DNA of 64,000 nt from Youxingia wuxianensis (GCF_014385085.1 NZ_JACRTD010000004.1:241552-305551); one strand, 5' to 3'; positions 42,212 to 51,017 are shown, counted from the first letter of the stretch. The notes: a model not told the origin generated them from the letters alone. Made by a program: numbers and translations.

Positions 42212-43423
42212 TTATCCTTTGATCAGACGATCCATCATAGTATACCCGTTTTCTACAAACAGTCCCGTTTCCCCGGAGAGAAGCTCCGTATATCGGGAAG
42301 TAAAAGGGGTCCCATGCTGGAAGCTGCGGTAAAGCACAAATGGCACCGGCTCAGCCGTATGGGTACGGATGTCCAGCGGCGTAGGATGATCCGGCATTAA
42401 CAGGATAGAAAATTCTTCCCCATCCTCCCGCATGGCCCCAATAACCGGGCCTAAAATCTCTTCATCGATCTTTTCAATGGAACGTACTTTATTTTCAATC
42501 TCATGGCGATGTCCACATTCATCCGGCGCTTCTACATGGATATACACAAAATCATACCCATTTCTCAAAAGGTCAATAGCCGCCTGGCCTTTGCCTTTAA
42601 AATTGGTGTGGATATTTCCAGTCGCCCCTGGAACATCCACGCTTTTCAATCCGGCGCAAATGGCGATTCCTTTGATTAGATCCACCGCAGAAATTACCCC
42701 GCCCTTAATCCCATATTTCTCCTCAAATGAGGATAAGGCCGGTTTGACTCCTTCTCCCCAAAACCATACGGAGGTGGCCGGATGGAGTCCTCTTTCTATT
42801 CTGGCTTTGTTTACCGGGTGGTCTTTCAGCAGCTGGCGGGAACGTTTCATCATATCTAAAAGCAAATCCCCATATCTTCCCTTAGGCAAATATTCAGCGA
42901 TCGGCCTGCCGCTGATATCATGGGGAGGAGTACAGTCGCTTCCTGTTTTAGCGTCTTTTAACACTAAACAATGACGATAGCTGATCCCAGGGTACAAATT
43001 GCATTTCTCATTTTTAAAATGGTCGTTTAAATAGTTTACGAGAATCGTGGATTCCTCTGTAGAAATTTCGTCGCAGGAATAATCCACCATGCTGGCCTGC
43101 TCATAGTTTTGGGCGTCGGATAAGGTAACCAGGTTGCACCGGAAGGTAACGTCAGAGGGCTGCAGTTCAATACCGATGCTTACCGCCTCCAGGGGAGAAC
43201 GTCCAGAATAATAAATAGCCGGATCATATCCCATCACAGACAAATTAGCCGTATCGCTGCCCGGCGGATACCCTTCCGGAATGGTTTTTACCATCCCCAC
43301 CGTCCCGTTTTGAGCAAGAAAATCCATATTCGGTTTTTTTGCCGCTTCCAGCGGCGTTTGATCTCCCAGCTGAGCGACAGGATAATCTGCCATCCCATCC
43401 CCCAGCATGACAATGTATTTCAT
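42212..43423 (-). CDS. apgM: Cofactor-independent phosphoglycerate mutase family (ApgM), possible homoserine kinase
   Basis: 403 residues of the alkaline-phosphatase superfamily ApgM branch. Metal-binding stretches are present: MLGDGMADYP, PPGSDTANLSVMGYDP with the Ser/Thr nucleophile region, IHVEAPDECGHRHE, and LMPDHPTPLDIRTHTAEPVPF. In many bacteria ApgM-type genes sit next to threonine synthase, and members have been proposed to act as an alternative homoserine kinase. Here it follows thrC by 16 bases on the same strand, and no GHMP-type thrB is nearby, so both roles are possible. Cytoplasmic. A typical AGGAGA site precedes the ATG. Confidence 0.9.
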   Translation of the reverse strand: MKYIVMLGDGMADYPVAQLGDQTPLEAAKKPNMDFLAQNGTVGMVKTIPEGYPPGSDTANLSVMGYDPAIYYSGRSPLEAVSIGIELQPSDVTFRCNLVTLSDAQNYEQASMVDYSCDEISTEESTILVNYLNDHFKNEKCNLYPGISYRHCLVLKDAKTGSDCTPPHDISGRPIAEYLPKGRYGDLLLDMMKRSRQLLKDHPVNKARIERGLHPATSVWFWGEGVKPALSSFEEKYGIKGGVISAVDLIKGIAICAGLKSVDVPGATGNIHTNFKGKGQAAIDLLRNGYDFVYIHVEAPDECGHRHEIENKVRSIEKIDEEILGPVIGAMREDGEEFSILLMPDHPTPLDIRTHTAEPVPFVLYRSFQHGTPFTSRYTELLSGETGLFVENGYTMMDRLIKG

Positions 43424-43439
43424 CTTCTCAGGCTCTCCT

Positions 43440-44933
43440 TTATTTTACGTCCAGCCAGCCGGCTACCGCGTCTTTCATCTTCTTTGGTTCCACCACAGCG
43501 GTAAACCGCTCCTGTTTATTCTTCAGCTCTGTCAGCGCCGGCGGCGGAGTCCGTTGGGTTTTTTCCGCCAACGCCCACAGCAAATCAAAGTCATCCCCCT
43601 GAGGTTTTTCCCCCAGGGCGGGCAGCACGCTTCCCGCAAATTTAAAGGGGCTGGCGGTGGACGCGATTACCGTAGGGGTCTTATCCCCGGTCGCGGCCCG
43701 GTATTCTTCATACACCCGTACAGCTACCGCCGTATGAGTATCGCAGAGATATCCGGTTTTTTTATAAACTTCTCCAATGGTTTCAAACGTTTTGCCATCG
43801 TCGGCGCAGCCGCAGGCAAACTCCGCTTTTATCTTCTCCCGGAGAAGATCGTCCACGGTGTATCTGCCGCAGGATACCAGTTGATTCATCAGCTCCCGGA
43901 TTTTTTCATCTTCCTGGCCGGAAAGCATAAATAACAGCCGTTCCAAGTTGGAGGAAATCAAGATATCCATGGAAGGAGAAGAGGTCAGATAAAAATCCCG
44001 GTTTTTATCATAGGTGCCGGTGGTGATAAAATCGGTGAGCACATTGTTGCGGTTGGAAGCGCATACCAGCATATTTACCGGCAGACCGCAGCGCTTGGCA
44101 AAATAAGCCGCTAAAATATTGCCAAAGTTACCGGTGGGCACTACAATATTAATCTTATCCCCCAGGGCTATTCGTCCGGCGAGCAGCATCTCGCAATAAG
44201 CGGAAAAATAATACGCGATCTGCGGAGCCAGGCGCCCCCAATTAATCGAGTTGGCGGAAGAAAGCAAAAAGCCTTTTTCATCCAGCGCTTTGGCGAATTC
44301 TTTGTCAGTAAAAATTCGTTTTACTCCATTTTGCGCGTCGTCAAAGTTTCCTTTGGCCGCGAATACCATTACATTTTCCCCGGTTTGGGTGGTCATCTGC
44401 AGCCGCTGGATATTGCTGGTGCCTCCCTCGGGATAAAACACGCAGATTTTTGTACCCGGTACGTCGGCAAAGCCCTCTAGCGCCGCTTTGCCTGTATCCC
44501 CGGAAGTAGCTACCAAAATAACCACCGTTTTATTTACGCCGTTTTTCTTTAAAGAGGCGGTCAGCAGGTAAGGCAGCAGCTGCAGGGCGAAATCTTTAAA
44601 AGCGCAGGTCGGCCCGTGGAACAATTCTAAAATATTTGCCTGGGCGTCCAGGCTGATTACTGGCGCCACTTCTTTCGGCGGAAATTTTTCCCGGCGGTAA
44701 GCCTGGGAAATGTATTCGGTCAGCTCTTCCTTGGTAAAATCGGTGAGAAAGGCGGACAGCACCTGCGCGGCCCGGCCGATATAATCCATCTTTGCCATGG
44801 CCTGGATCTCCGCCAGAGAAAAGGACGGGATCGTCTCCGGCAAAAACAATCCTCCGTCTTTTGAAAGTCCGGCGACAATTGCCTGGGAAGAGGAAATTTT
44901 TAGGTTTTTATCTCGTGTGCTTATGTAATCCAT
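43440..44933 (-). CDS. thrC: Threonine synthase
   Basis: 497 residues. It converts O-phosphohomoserine to threonine with pyridoxal phosphate. The PLP lysine lies in HGPTCAFKDFALQ (about residue 110), and VATSGDTGKAALEGF, PTGNFGNILAAYFAKRCGLP and SANSINWGRLAPQI match the type of the shorter bacterial enzymes. An ATG at 44933 has AAGGAG nine bases upstream, while a GTG at 44939 is too close to that site. It forms an operon with apgM. No leader regulation is evident in front; the upstream hairpin at 45084 points the same way but lies beyond the gene start. Confidence 0.94.
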   Translation of the reverse strand: MDYISTRDKNLKISSSQAIVAGLSKDGGLFLPETIPSFSLAEIQAMAKMDYIGRAAQVLSAFLTDFTKEELTEYISQAYRREKFPPKEVAPVISLDAQANILELFHGPTCAFKDFALQLLPYLLTASLKKNGVNKTVVILVATSGDTGKAALEGFADVPGTKICVFYPEGGTSNIQRLQMTTQTGENVMVFAAKGNFDDAQNGVKRIFTDKEFAKALDEKGFLLSSANSINWGRLAPQIAYYFSAYCEMLLAGRIALGDKINIVVPTGNFGNILAAYFAKRCGLPVNMLVCASNRNNVLTDFITTGTYDKNRDFYLTSSPSMDILISSNLERLLFMLSGQEDEKIRELMNQLVSCGRYTVDDLLREKIKAEFACGCADDGKTFETIGEVYKKTGYLCDTHTAVAVRVYEEYRAATGDKTPTVIASTASPFKFAGSVLPALGEKPQGDDFDLLWALAEKTQRTPPPALTELKNKQERFTAVVEPKKMKDAVAGWLDVK

Positions 44934-45083
44934 AATCACAATCTCCTTTAAGCCTGTCCTTCATATGAGGACAGTTGTTTTTCACCATATTACTATATCA
45001 TATTTGTTGAATATATACAAGAGTACCCAGGGGAATTTTTAAGAATAGGCCCCCCAGCCCCCTTCAAAACTTCATAATAACAA

Positions 45084-45116
45084 GCAAAGCCGGGATCCCT
45101 CCGATCCCGGCTTTGC
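45084..45116. terminator. Strong palindrome after the HTH remnant
   Basis: GCAAAGCCGGGATC and GATCCCGGCTTTGC form a 14-pair stem with a five-base loop. Flanking sequences (ATAAC, GTTAT) extend it. T-runs are weak on both sides. It probably ended the leftward HTH gene of which only a remnant is left. Confidence 0.55.
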
Positions 45117-45128
45117 CGTTATTTTAAG

Positions 45129-45257
45129 TTATCCCTGTAATAACACATCCGCCAAAACCCTAAAAAATTCAGCAAAACACAAAAGTTTCATATCCATTAC
45201 AAACCTCTTGCCGCTTTCCATGCGCTGAATCGCATTTTTATACCTATAATCACCCAT
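45129..45257 (-). pseudogene. XRE-type HTH regulator, C-terminal remnant
   Basis: A 42-codon open stretch reads YKNAIQRMESGKRF then LCFAEFFRVLADVLLQG, which resembles the recognition helix and last helices of an XRE/Cro-type regulator. The first helices are missing: a stop lies nine codons before the ATG and there is no ribosome site. I read it as a remnant left in the 380-base gap between thrC and the ribbon-helix-helix gene. Confidence 0.4.
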
Positions 45258-45322
45258 GACATTTTGTTGTTGTCATTTGGAATTGGACTCGCCGAGTTTA
45301 TTTGTATGACCCCGGACTCCTG

Positions 45323-45496
45323 TTATTCTTGGTCTTTCGTTGGAATTTCCCCGTGCTCCTTTTCAAACTCCGCGACATGGCGGCGCACCAGACAAAGCAG
45401 CTCTTTATTGACCGATCTGCCTTCAAAATCAGCAATATAATGGAGTTTTTCCAGCAGTTCTTCCTCTATTCTCAAAGAAAAATCTTTTATCTTCAT
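45323..45496 (-). CDS. Ribbon-helix-helix (Arc/CopG-type) DNA-binding protein
   Basis: 57 residues. The N-terminal strand KIKDFSLRIEEELLEKLHYIA followed by EGRSVNKELLCLVRRHVAEF is the Arc-type ribbon-helix-helix pattern: a DNA-contacting strand and two helices. AGGAG lies six bases before the ATG. It is divergent from the 83-residue gene at 45602. Two near-identical palindromes lie between the genes and are probably its operators, so it likely represses itself and the divergent gene. The partner shape resembles an antitoxin-type regulator, but the neighbour does not look like a known toxin. Confidence 0.82.
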   Translation of the reverse strand: MKIKDFSLRIEEELLEKLHYIADFEGRSVNKELLCLVRRHVAEFEKEHGEIPTKDQE

Positions 45497-45518
45497 AATA
45501 AGCTCCTACATCTATTTA

Positions 45519-45537
45519 TGAGCTTATTTTAAGCTTA
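45519..45537. promoter_or_regulatory. Operator 1 for the ribbon-helix-helix protein
   Basis: TGAGCTT, ATTTT, AAGCTTA: seven-base arms with one mismatch. It overlaps the -35 region of the promoter to the right. Confidence 0.65.
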
Positions 45538-45546
45538 AAAATATGA

Positions 45547-45552
45547 TATAAT
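45547..45552 (+). promoter_or_regulatory. -10 box of the rightward promoter
   Basis: TATAAT between the two operator palindromes. The -35 is poor (TTATTT at 17 bases), suggesting a weak or assisted promoter. Confidence 0.5.
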
Positions 45553-45559
45553 CCCAATA

Positions 45560-45578
45560 TGAGCTCGTTTTGAGCTCA
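45560..45578. promoter_or_regulatory. Operator 2 for the ribbon-helix-helix protein
   Basis: TGAGCTC, GTTTT, GAGCTCA: perfect seven-base arms, 41 bases from operator 1 centre to centre, at the expected transcription start. Confidence 0.7.
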
Positions 45579-45601
45579 CTAAATTTTAAAGAGGTGATTT
45601 T

Positions 45602-45853
45602 ATGGACGAAAAATTGGCCTGCGCCCTGTTTGCCAAGGCCCTGGAAAACCGGCATGCCCAGCTGACCTTTTCCCTTGATTTTGATTTGTCACAGGCGATG
45701 GAACAAGAGAGCGTGCGGGTCCTGGAGGAAATCAAAAATATCCTGGAGAACTTTTCCTACGACGACTTTATGTGTGTGGAGGAAATTACACAGCTGTTTG
45801 CCGCCAAGCTGGGCTGCCTGCTGGAGCGGCATAAAGAGGAAGATCTCTGCTAG
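45602..45853 (+). CDS. Small hypothetical protein under ribbon-helix-helix control
   Basis: 83 residues, acidic, helical, no membrane segment. Start with GAGGTGATTTT upstream. It contains CVEEITQLFAAKLGCLLERH near the end but no family I can recognise. Divergent from the ribbon-helix-helix gene, with two operator palindromes covering its promoter, so it is likely its regulated partner. The pair resembles small regulatory or toxin-antitoxin modules in layout, but toxicity cannot be inferred from the sequence. Confidence 0.6.
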   Translation: MDEKLACALFAKALENRHAQLTFSLDFDLSQAMEQESVRVLEEIKNILENFSYDDFMCVEEITQLFAAKLGCLLERHKEEDLC

Positions 45854-45855
45854 CC

Positions 45856-45935
45856 TGCGGCAAGCGAAAGTTTTTGGGGCGCCTTTTTGAAAAAACGATT
45901 TTTTAGCCCGCCCTTTTTTAAAGAAGGCGGAAGGT
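45856..45935. repeat. GCGAAAGTTT-type intergenic repeat
   Basis: AAGCGAAAGTTTTTGG, a CCTTTTT stretch and AAAGAAGGCGG occur here and, in a related form, at about 54026-54072 before the PHP gene. The CGCCTTTT and AAGGCGG parts can pair. It is distinct from the cloverleaf family. Confidence 0.45.
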
Positions 45936-45956
45936 TTGGGGAAAGGGGCCCCGCCT

Positions 45957-45995
45957 AAAAACCCCCGCTCTGGAAACCAGAGCGGGGGTTTTTAT
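45957..45995. terminator. Bidirectional terminator after hydA
   Basis: ACCCCCGCTCTGG and CCAGAGCGGGGGT form a perfect stem with A-run and T-run on either side, ending the hydrogenase operon. Confidence 0.92.
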
Positions 45996-46011
45996 TTTAT
46001 ACGCTACGCAC

Positions 46012-47754
46012 TTAGAAGTGGGATTTCGCCACATAAGAAGTATGGAGAACTTCATGGGCCTTATGGCCTCCGATTTCGCCGAAGAACTCTTCGTAAATCT
46101 TTTTGAGGCTTTCGTTTTCATGGCTCTTGCGAACCGGCTTTCCTGCGTCCGCCTTATACAAAGCGGCAGCGCGCAAGGCTTTAAGATCCACAAAGTTACG
46201 AACATGAGCAGGCTGTACAGGCTGGCCGCCGCCGTTGACACAGCCGCCGGGACATCCCATAATTTCAATGAAGTGATAGTCCGCTTCGCCCTTCTTAACC
46301 TTTTCCAGAACCTTCTTGGCATTGGACAGGCTGGAGGCGACGCATACCTTAACTTCCAGATCGCCCACTTTATAAGTGGCTTCCTTAATTCCCTGGGTAC
46401 CGCGCACTTCCTGGAAGTTCACATCACCCAGTTCTTTTCCGCCGACCCATTCCGCGGCGGTGCGCAGAGCCGCTTCCATTACGCCGCCAGTAGCGCCGAA
46501 GATAACTGCCGCGCCGGTGGATTCTCCCATCGGGTTGTCGAAATCTTCATCAGGCAGGTTGACAAAATCCAACCCGGCGCGACGGATCATGCGGGCCAGT
46601 TCCCGGGTGGTGATAGCGATATCCACATCCGGTACGCCGGCGGCATCCTGATCTTCCCGATGGATTTCATATTTCTTCGCGGTACAAGGCATTACGCCTA
46701 CCACTACTACATCCTTCGGGTCCCAGCCCATCTTCTGGGCGTACCAGGTTTTGCAGGTGGCGCCGAACATCTGCTGGGGAGATTTACAGGTGGAAAGATT
46801 AGGAATAAACTCCGGATAATAATGCTCGCAGTAGTTGATCCAGCCCGGGGAACAAGAGGTAATCATCGGCAGAACTCCGCCTTTGGTTACCCTTTCTACA
46901 AATTCATGGGCTTCCTCTACAATGGTCATATCCGCGGCCAGATCGGTGTCAAACACCTTATCAAAACCTAAGCGGCGCAGGGAAGCGACCATTTTTCCGG
47001 TAACGTCGGTGCCGATAGGCATATCGAACGCTTCACCCAGGGTGGCCCGAATCGAAGGCGCGGTCTGTACAATTACATGTTTGGTAGGATCATTGATCGC
47101 CCTCCAAACCGCTTTGGTATCATCCTTCTCAGCGATCGCTCCAGTAGGACAAACCACAATACACTGGCCGCAGGAAACGCAGGCAACCTCATCCAAATTC
47201 TGCTCAAACGCGCAGCCGATATGCGTATTGAAGCCGCGTTCATTTGGACCGATGACGCCGATTCCCTGCCATTTGGCACAGGCGGCGACACAGCGGCGGC
47301 ACAGGATACATTTATTGTCGTCACGGAACATATGAACCGCGCTGTCATCCTTTGGATATTCCGGGTTTACACCATTATATTTATCCTCATCGTCCACTTT
47401 GAAATCTTTACAGAGTTTCTGCAGCTCACAGTTGCCGCTGCGTACGCAGGAGAGGCATTTTCTGTGATGGGTGGAAAGGATCAGTTCCAGCGTAATCTTT
47501 CTGGAAGCGAATACTTTCTTGGAGTTGGTGAGGACTTCCATGCCTTCCGCCACCGGATATACACAAGCGGCAACCAGGCTTTTCGCGCCTTTGACTTCCA
47601 CAACGCAGATACGGCAGGCGCCGATGGCGTTGACGTCTTTTAAGTAACACAGGGTGGGAATATGAATACCGGCAGATCTTGCGGCTTCGAGAATCGTAGA
47701 GTTCTTCGGCACGGACAAGGGCATACCGTTAATTTTAATATTTACCATTTCCAT
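46012..47754 (-). CDS. hydA: [FeFe] hydrogenase catalytic subunit HydA
   Basis: 580 residues. N-terminal 2Fe-2S domain (GACRICVVEV), a His-ligated cluster (HHRKCLSCVRSGNCELQ), two 4Fe-4S clusters (CILCRRCVAAC; CVSCGQCIVVCP) and the H-cluster domain with TSCSPGW, VMPCTAKKYE and MGCPGGCVNGGGQP. This is the A-type layout of the trimeric, electron-bifurcating HydABC, which makes H2 from NADH plus reduced ferredoxin. The ATG at 47754 fits better than the GTG directly behind AAAGGAG. Last gene of a five-gene operon with hydB and hydC homologues. A Rex-like operator lies before the first gene, so NADH/NAD+ balance probably sets expression. Confidence 0.95.
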   Translation of the reverse strand: MEMVNIKINGMPLSVPKNSTILEAARSAGIHIPTLCYLKDVNAIGACRICVVEVKGAKSLVAACVYPVAEGMEVLTNSKKVFASRKITLELILSTHHRKCLSCVRSGNCELQKLCKDFKVDDEDKYNGVNPEYPKDDSAVHMFRDDNKCILCRRCVAACAKWQGIGVIGPNERGFNTHIGCAFEQNLDEVACVSCGQCIVVCPTGAIAEKDDTKAVWRAINDPTKHVIVQTAPSIRATLGEAFDMPIGTDVTGKMVASLRRLGFDKVFDTDLAADMTIVEEAHEFVERVTKGGVLPMITSCSPGWINYCEHYYPEFIPNLSTCKSPQQMFGATCKTWYAQKMGWDPKDVVVVGVMPCTAKKYEIHREDQDAAGVPDVDIAITTRELARMIRRAGLDFVNLPDEDFDNPMGESTGAAVIFGATGGVMEAALRTAAEWVGGKELGDVNFQEVRGTQGIKEATYKVGDLEVKVCVASSLSNAKKVLEKVKKGEADYHFIEIMGCPGGCVNGGGQPVQPAHVRNFVDLKALRAAALYKADAGKPVRKSHENESLKKIYEEFFGEIGGHKAHEVLHTSYVAKSHF

Positions 47755-47773
47755 TGATTGGTACACTCCTTTC

Positions 47774-49561
47774 TTATTTCTTCATAATGGCGCCGAACTT
47801 ACATTTCTCCATGCAAGCGCCGCACTTGATACATTTAGACGTATCGATCACATGAGGCTTCTTTACTTCGCCCACAATCGCGTCCGCCGGACAGTTTTTA
47901 GCGCACAGGGTACAGCCTCTGCACTTATCCCGGTCAATGACAAAGTTCAAGAGGGCCTTACATACGCCGGCCGGACATTTTTTATCCACCACGTGGGCCA
48001 CATATTCATCCCTAAAATACCGCAGGGTGGAAAGCACCGGGTTAGGCGCAGTCTGTCCCAGGCCGCACAGGGCGTTTTCCTTGATGTAATAGCACAATTC
48101 TTCCATCTTATCCAGATCTTCCAAGGTGCCTTTGCCCTTGGTGATCTTATCCAGCAGCTCGTACAAGCGTTTGGTTCCGATACGGCAAGGAGTACATTTG
48201 CCGCAGCTTTCATCTACTGTAAACTCCAGGAAAAACTTCGCGATATCCACCATACAGTTGTCTTCGTCCATAACGATCAAGCCGCCGGAGCCCATCATAG
48301 AGCCGATGGCGATCAGGTTGTCATAGTCGATCTCAATATCCATATGTTCCGCCGGAATACATCCGCCGGAAGGACCGCCGGTCTGAGCCGCTTTGAATTT
48401 TTTGCCGTTGGGGATGCCGCCGCCAATCTCTTCAATTACTTCCCGCAGGGTGGTTCCCATGGGGATTTCCACCAAGCCGGTATTATGTATTTTACCCCCC
48501 AGAGCAAACACCTTGGTGCCTTTGGATTTCTCCGTTCCCATAGAGGAGAACCAATCGGCGCCCTTGAGGATAATCTGAGGAATATTTGCGTAGGTTTCCA
48601 CATTGTTTAAAACCGTAGGCTTGCCAAACAGACCTTTTACCGCCGGGAAGGGAGGACGAGGTCTTGGTTCGCCCCGATGGCCTTCAATAGAGGTCATCAG
48701 CGCAGTTTCCTCGCCGCAAACGAAAGCGCCGGCGCCCAGTCTCAGCTCCAGATCAAAATCAAATCCGGTGCCCAGAATATCTTTGCCCAGCAGTCCCATT
48801 TCCCGGGCCTGGCCAATAGCGATTTCCAAACGTTTTACCGCGATGGGATATTCCGCACGGACGTAGATATATCCCTGGTTGGCGCCGATGGTGTAACCGG
48901 CGATCTCCATCGCTTCAATCACCGCGTGCGGGTCCCCTTCCAAAACGGAACGGTCCATAAACGCACCCGGGTCGCCTTCGTCCGCATTGCAGCAGACATA
49001 TTTCTGGTCGTCCACCGAAGCTTTGGCAAAGCTCCATTTCAGACCGGTGGGGAAGCCGCCGCCCCCTCTGCCCCGCAGACCGGAATCTTTCAAAGTCTTT
49101 ATTACATCGTCCGGGGTCATTTCAGTAAGCACTTTGCCCAGGGCCTGATAGCCATCATAAGCGATATACTCATTGATATCTTCCGGATTGATAACGCCGC
49201 AGTTACGAAGAGCCACCCGGTGCTGTTTTTTATAGAAGTCAGTATCGTTCAGGCTCTTTACCTGATCCTCTACTACAGTTTCCGTATACAGCAGACGTTT
49301 AACGATACGTCCTTTGAGCAGGTGCTCTTCTACAATTTCCTGCACATCCTCGGGAGCAACCCGGGAATAGAAGGAACCTTCGGGATATACAATAACAACC
49401 GGACCTAAGGCGCAAAGGCCGAAACAGCCCGTTTTAATCACTTTCACTTCTTCGGTCAGCCCGGCATGATCCAGCTCTTTTTCAAAAGCTTCAATAATGC
49501 GCGCCGATCCGGAAGATGTACAGCCTGTACCACCACAGACAAGCACATGGGAACGATACAT
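47774..49561 (-). CDS. hydB: NuoF-like hydrogenase subunit HydB
   Basis: 595 residues. A thioredoxin-like 2Fe-2S domain (CGGTGCTSSGS, TGCFGLC) is followed by the NuoF core that binds FMN and NADH (GLRGRGGGGFPTGLKW, GAGAFVCGEETALM) and a 4Fe-4S site (ESCGKCTPCRIG). Two ferredoxin clusters close the chain (CRGCTLCAKNCP; CIKCGACMEKC). It is the bifurcation subunit that contacts NAD(H). Start follows a GGAGGAG site. Twenty bases separate it from the 2Fe-2S protein upstream and 19 from hydA downstream. Confidence 0.95.
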   Translation of the reverse strand: MYRSHVLVCGGTGCTSSGSARIIEAFEKELDHAGLTEEVKVIKTGCFGLCALGPVVIVYPEGSFYSRVAPEDVQEIVEEHLLKGRIVKRLLYTETVVEDQVKSLNDTDFYKKQHRVALRNCGVINPEDINEYIAYDGYQALGKVLTEMTPDDVIKTLKDSGLRGRGGGGFPTGLKWSFAKASVDDQKYVCCNADEGDPGAFMDRSVLEGDPHAVIEAMEIAGYTIGANQGYIYVRAEYPIAVKRLEIAIGQAREMGLLGKDILGTGFDFDLELRLGAGAFVCGEETALMTSIEGHRGEPRPRPPFPAVKGLFGKPTVLNNVETYANIPQIILKGADWFSSMGTEKSKGTKVFALGGKIHNTGLVEIPMGTTLREVIEEIGGGIPNGKKFKAAQTGGPSGGCIPAEHMDIEIDYDNLIAIGSMMGSGGLIVMDEDNCMVDIAKFFLEFTVDESCGKCTPCRIGTKRLYELLDKITKGKGTLEDLDKMEELCYYIKENALCGLGQTAPNPVLSTLRYFRDEYVAHVVDKKCPAGVCKALLNFVIDRDKCRGCTLCAKNCPADAIVGEVKKPHVIDTSKCIKCGACMEKCKFGAIMKK

Positions 49562-49581
49562 TATGTTACTCCTCCTCTTTC

Positions 49582-49953
49582 CTACTTCGTAGCAGCGCCG
49601 ATCGTATACTCGTTCATCACGTTGCCGTTCGCCAGATGGTTCACCACCACCTGCACCGCTTTTTCGGGGGTCATTTTTACATAGGTTACTTTTTCTTTTC
49701 CGGGCTCCATAATCTCAACTACCGGCTCATACTGACAGATTCCGATACAGCCCGTCTGGGTTACGGTGACGTTATGCAGTCCCCGTTTGGCTACTTCCTC
49801 GGTGAAGGCGGAAAGCACCGGACGCGCGCCCGCCGCGATCCCACAGGTAGCCATCCCAACTACAACACGAATATTTCCACTGTCATCCGAACGGATGCCC
49901 ATATTATTTTTCACTTGATCCCTAAGGGCCTGAAGTTCCGCTAAACTTTTCAT
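49582..49953 (-). CDS. Thioredoxin-like 2Fe-2S ferredoxin subunit
   Basis: 123 residues with the four Cys of a thioredoxin-like 2Fe-2S cluster (MATCGIAAGA and TQTGCIGICQYEP). It resembles the N-terminal domain of HydB and the HydD-like small proteins in clostridial hydrogenase operons. Probable extra electron-transfer subunit or adaptor. It lies between the HATPase gene (three bases) and hydB. A typical ribosome site (GGGAGG) precedes the ATG. Confidence 0.88.
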   Translation of the reverse strand: MKSLAELQALRDQVKNNMGIRSDDSGNIRVVVGMATCGIAAGARPVLSAFTEEVAKRGLHNVTVTQTGCIGICQYEPVVEIMEPGKEKVTYVKMTPEKAVQVVVNHLANGNVMNEYTIGAATK

Positions 49954-49956
49954 AGG

Positions 49957-50517
49957 TTAAATTTCCTCCCTTTCGCCATTTAAAATCTCCGCCGTATTTT
50001 CCCTGATAAACTCGCCGATAAAACGAATTACCTCCGGGGAATTTAAAGGAACCCCTTCCAGCACCTGCCGGAACTGGCGGGTATCCGCAGAAAAACTTTT
50101 ATCGCTATGTATAAAGGTATACACAAAATCAATTTCCGGGTTGCACTGCACAAGGGTACAAATGGTCGCCCCTATATCCCCCAGGGGCATCCGATCAATA
50201 TGAGTAAGGCCAAAGGTCGCTTTTACTACGGTCCCTTCTCCCAGCGCGGAAACGATAGAAAACTCCCCGCCAGTCATCTCGCTTGCCATTTTCAGCAGCG
50301 GCACTCCCAAACCCACTTTTCTCGTTGTGCGGGTAGTAAAAAAAGGATCCGTCACCGCACTCACCTGCTGGGCTGTCATCCCACAGCCGTCATCCCCAAT
50401 AGTAATCGTGAGAAGATCCGTCTTGGGCTGTTCTTCCACGGTAATCTCAATGAGCTTTGCGCCCGCCCGAACGGAATTTTGCGCTATATCGAGCACATTC
50501 AGCGATAATTCCTGCAT
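49957..50517 (-). CDS. HATPase-domain protein of the hydrogenase operon
   Basis: 186 residues. An N-terminal HATPase fold has the N box (LDIAQNSVRAGA), G1 box (GDDGCGM), F box and G2 (VGLGVPLLKMA). No dimerisation/phosphorylation domain and no membrane helix are present, so it is not a normal histidine kinase. The last about 70 residues are of unknown fold. Such proteins occur in clostridial hydC-hydB-hydA operons; a link with the RsbW-like ATPase of the divergent operon is possible. Its place between hydC and the 2Fe-2S gene suggests it belongs to the hydrogenase complex or its control. Confidence 0.85.
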   Translation of the reverse strand: MQELSLNVLDIAQNSVRAGAKLIEITVEEQPKTDLLTITIGDDGCGMTAQQVSAVTDPFFTTRTTRKVGLGVPLLKMASEMTGGEFSIVSALGEGTVVKATFGLTHIDRMPLGDIGATICTLVQCNPEIDFVYTFIHSDKSFSADTRQFRQVLEGVPLNSPEVIRFIGEFIRENTAEILNGEREEI

Positions 50518-50525
50518 ACGCCCGA

Positions 50526-51017
50526 TTAATACTTGGCCAGGATCTGGTCGATATCGTCCACCGTAAGGCGTCCGTAAACGTCGTCGTTCACGGTGAGTAC
50601 CGGAGCCAAACCGCAGGCGCCGATGCAGCGGCAGGCGTCCAGGCTAAACTTGCCGTCCGGAGTGCATTGTCCGCTTTCGATCCCCAATTTTTCGGAAAGT
50701 TTGTTGAAGATATCGCCCGATCCCTTTACATAACAGGCGGTACCCAAGCATACCGAAATCTTGTATTCGCCCTTGGGATTTAATGAGAACTGCGAGTAGA
50801 ACGTTACTACTCCATAAATTTCCTCCAGAGGAATGTCAAGGCCCAGCGATATTATTTTCTGCACTTCAATGGGCAGGTACCCGTAAATTTCCTGCGCCTG
50901 CTGAAGCACCGGCATCAACGCGCCTTTTTGGCCTTTGTGAGCCTTAATGACCTCATGGAGCTTTTGTTCCTGTTCGGCAGTGCCTTTGAACGGAACAATG
51001 GTTTTGGTATTGGCCAT
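50526..51017 (-). CDS. hydC: NuoE-like hydrogenase subunit HydC
   Basis: 163 residues. A helical N-terminal part (GALMPVLQQAQEIYGYLP) is followed by a thioredoxin-like 2Fe-2S domain with CLGTACYVKG and CRCIGACGLAPV. It works with HydB in electron transfer from or to NADH. AAGGAGG precedes the ATG. First gene of the operon; the Rex-like operator and promoter lie within the 100 bases upstream. Confidence 0.94.
   Translation of the reverse strand: MANTKTIVPFKGTAEQEQKLHEVIKAHKGQKGALMPVLQQAQEIYGYLPIEVQKIISLGLDIPLEEIYGVVTFYSQFSLNPKGEYKISVCLGTACYVKGSGDIFNKLSEKLGIESGQCTPDGKFSLDACRCIGACGLAPVLTVNDDVYGRLTVDDIDQILAKY

Noticed and set aside
44934..45322. T-box or other leader before thrC
   Set aside because: The strong palindrome at 45084 is preceded by a regulator remnant, not by specifier-loop or T-box sequence, and lies too far from a recognisable promoter for thrC.
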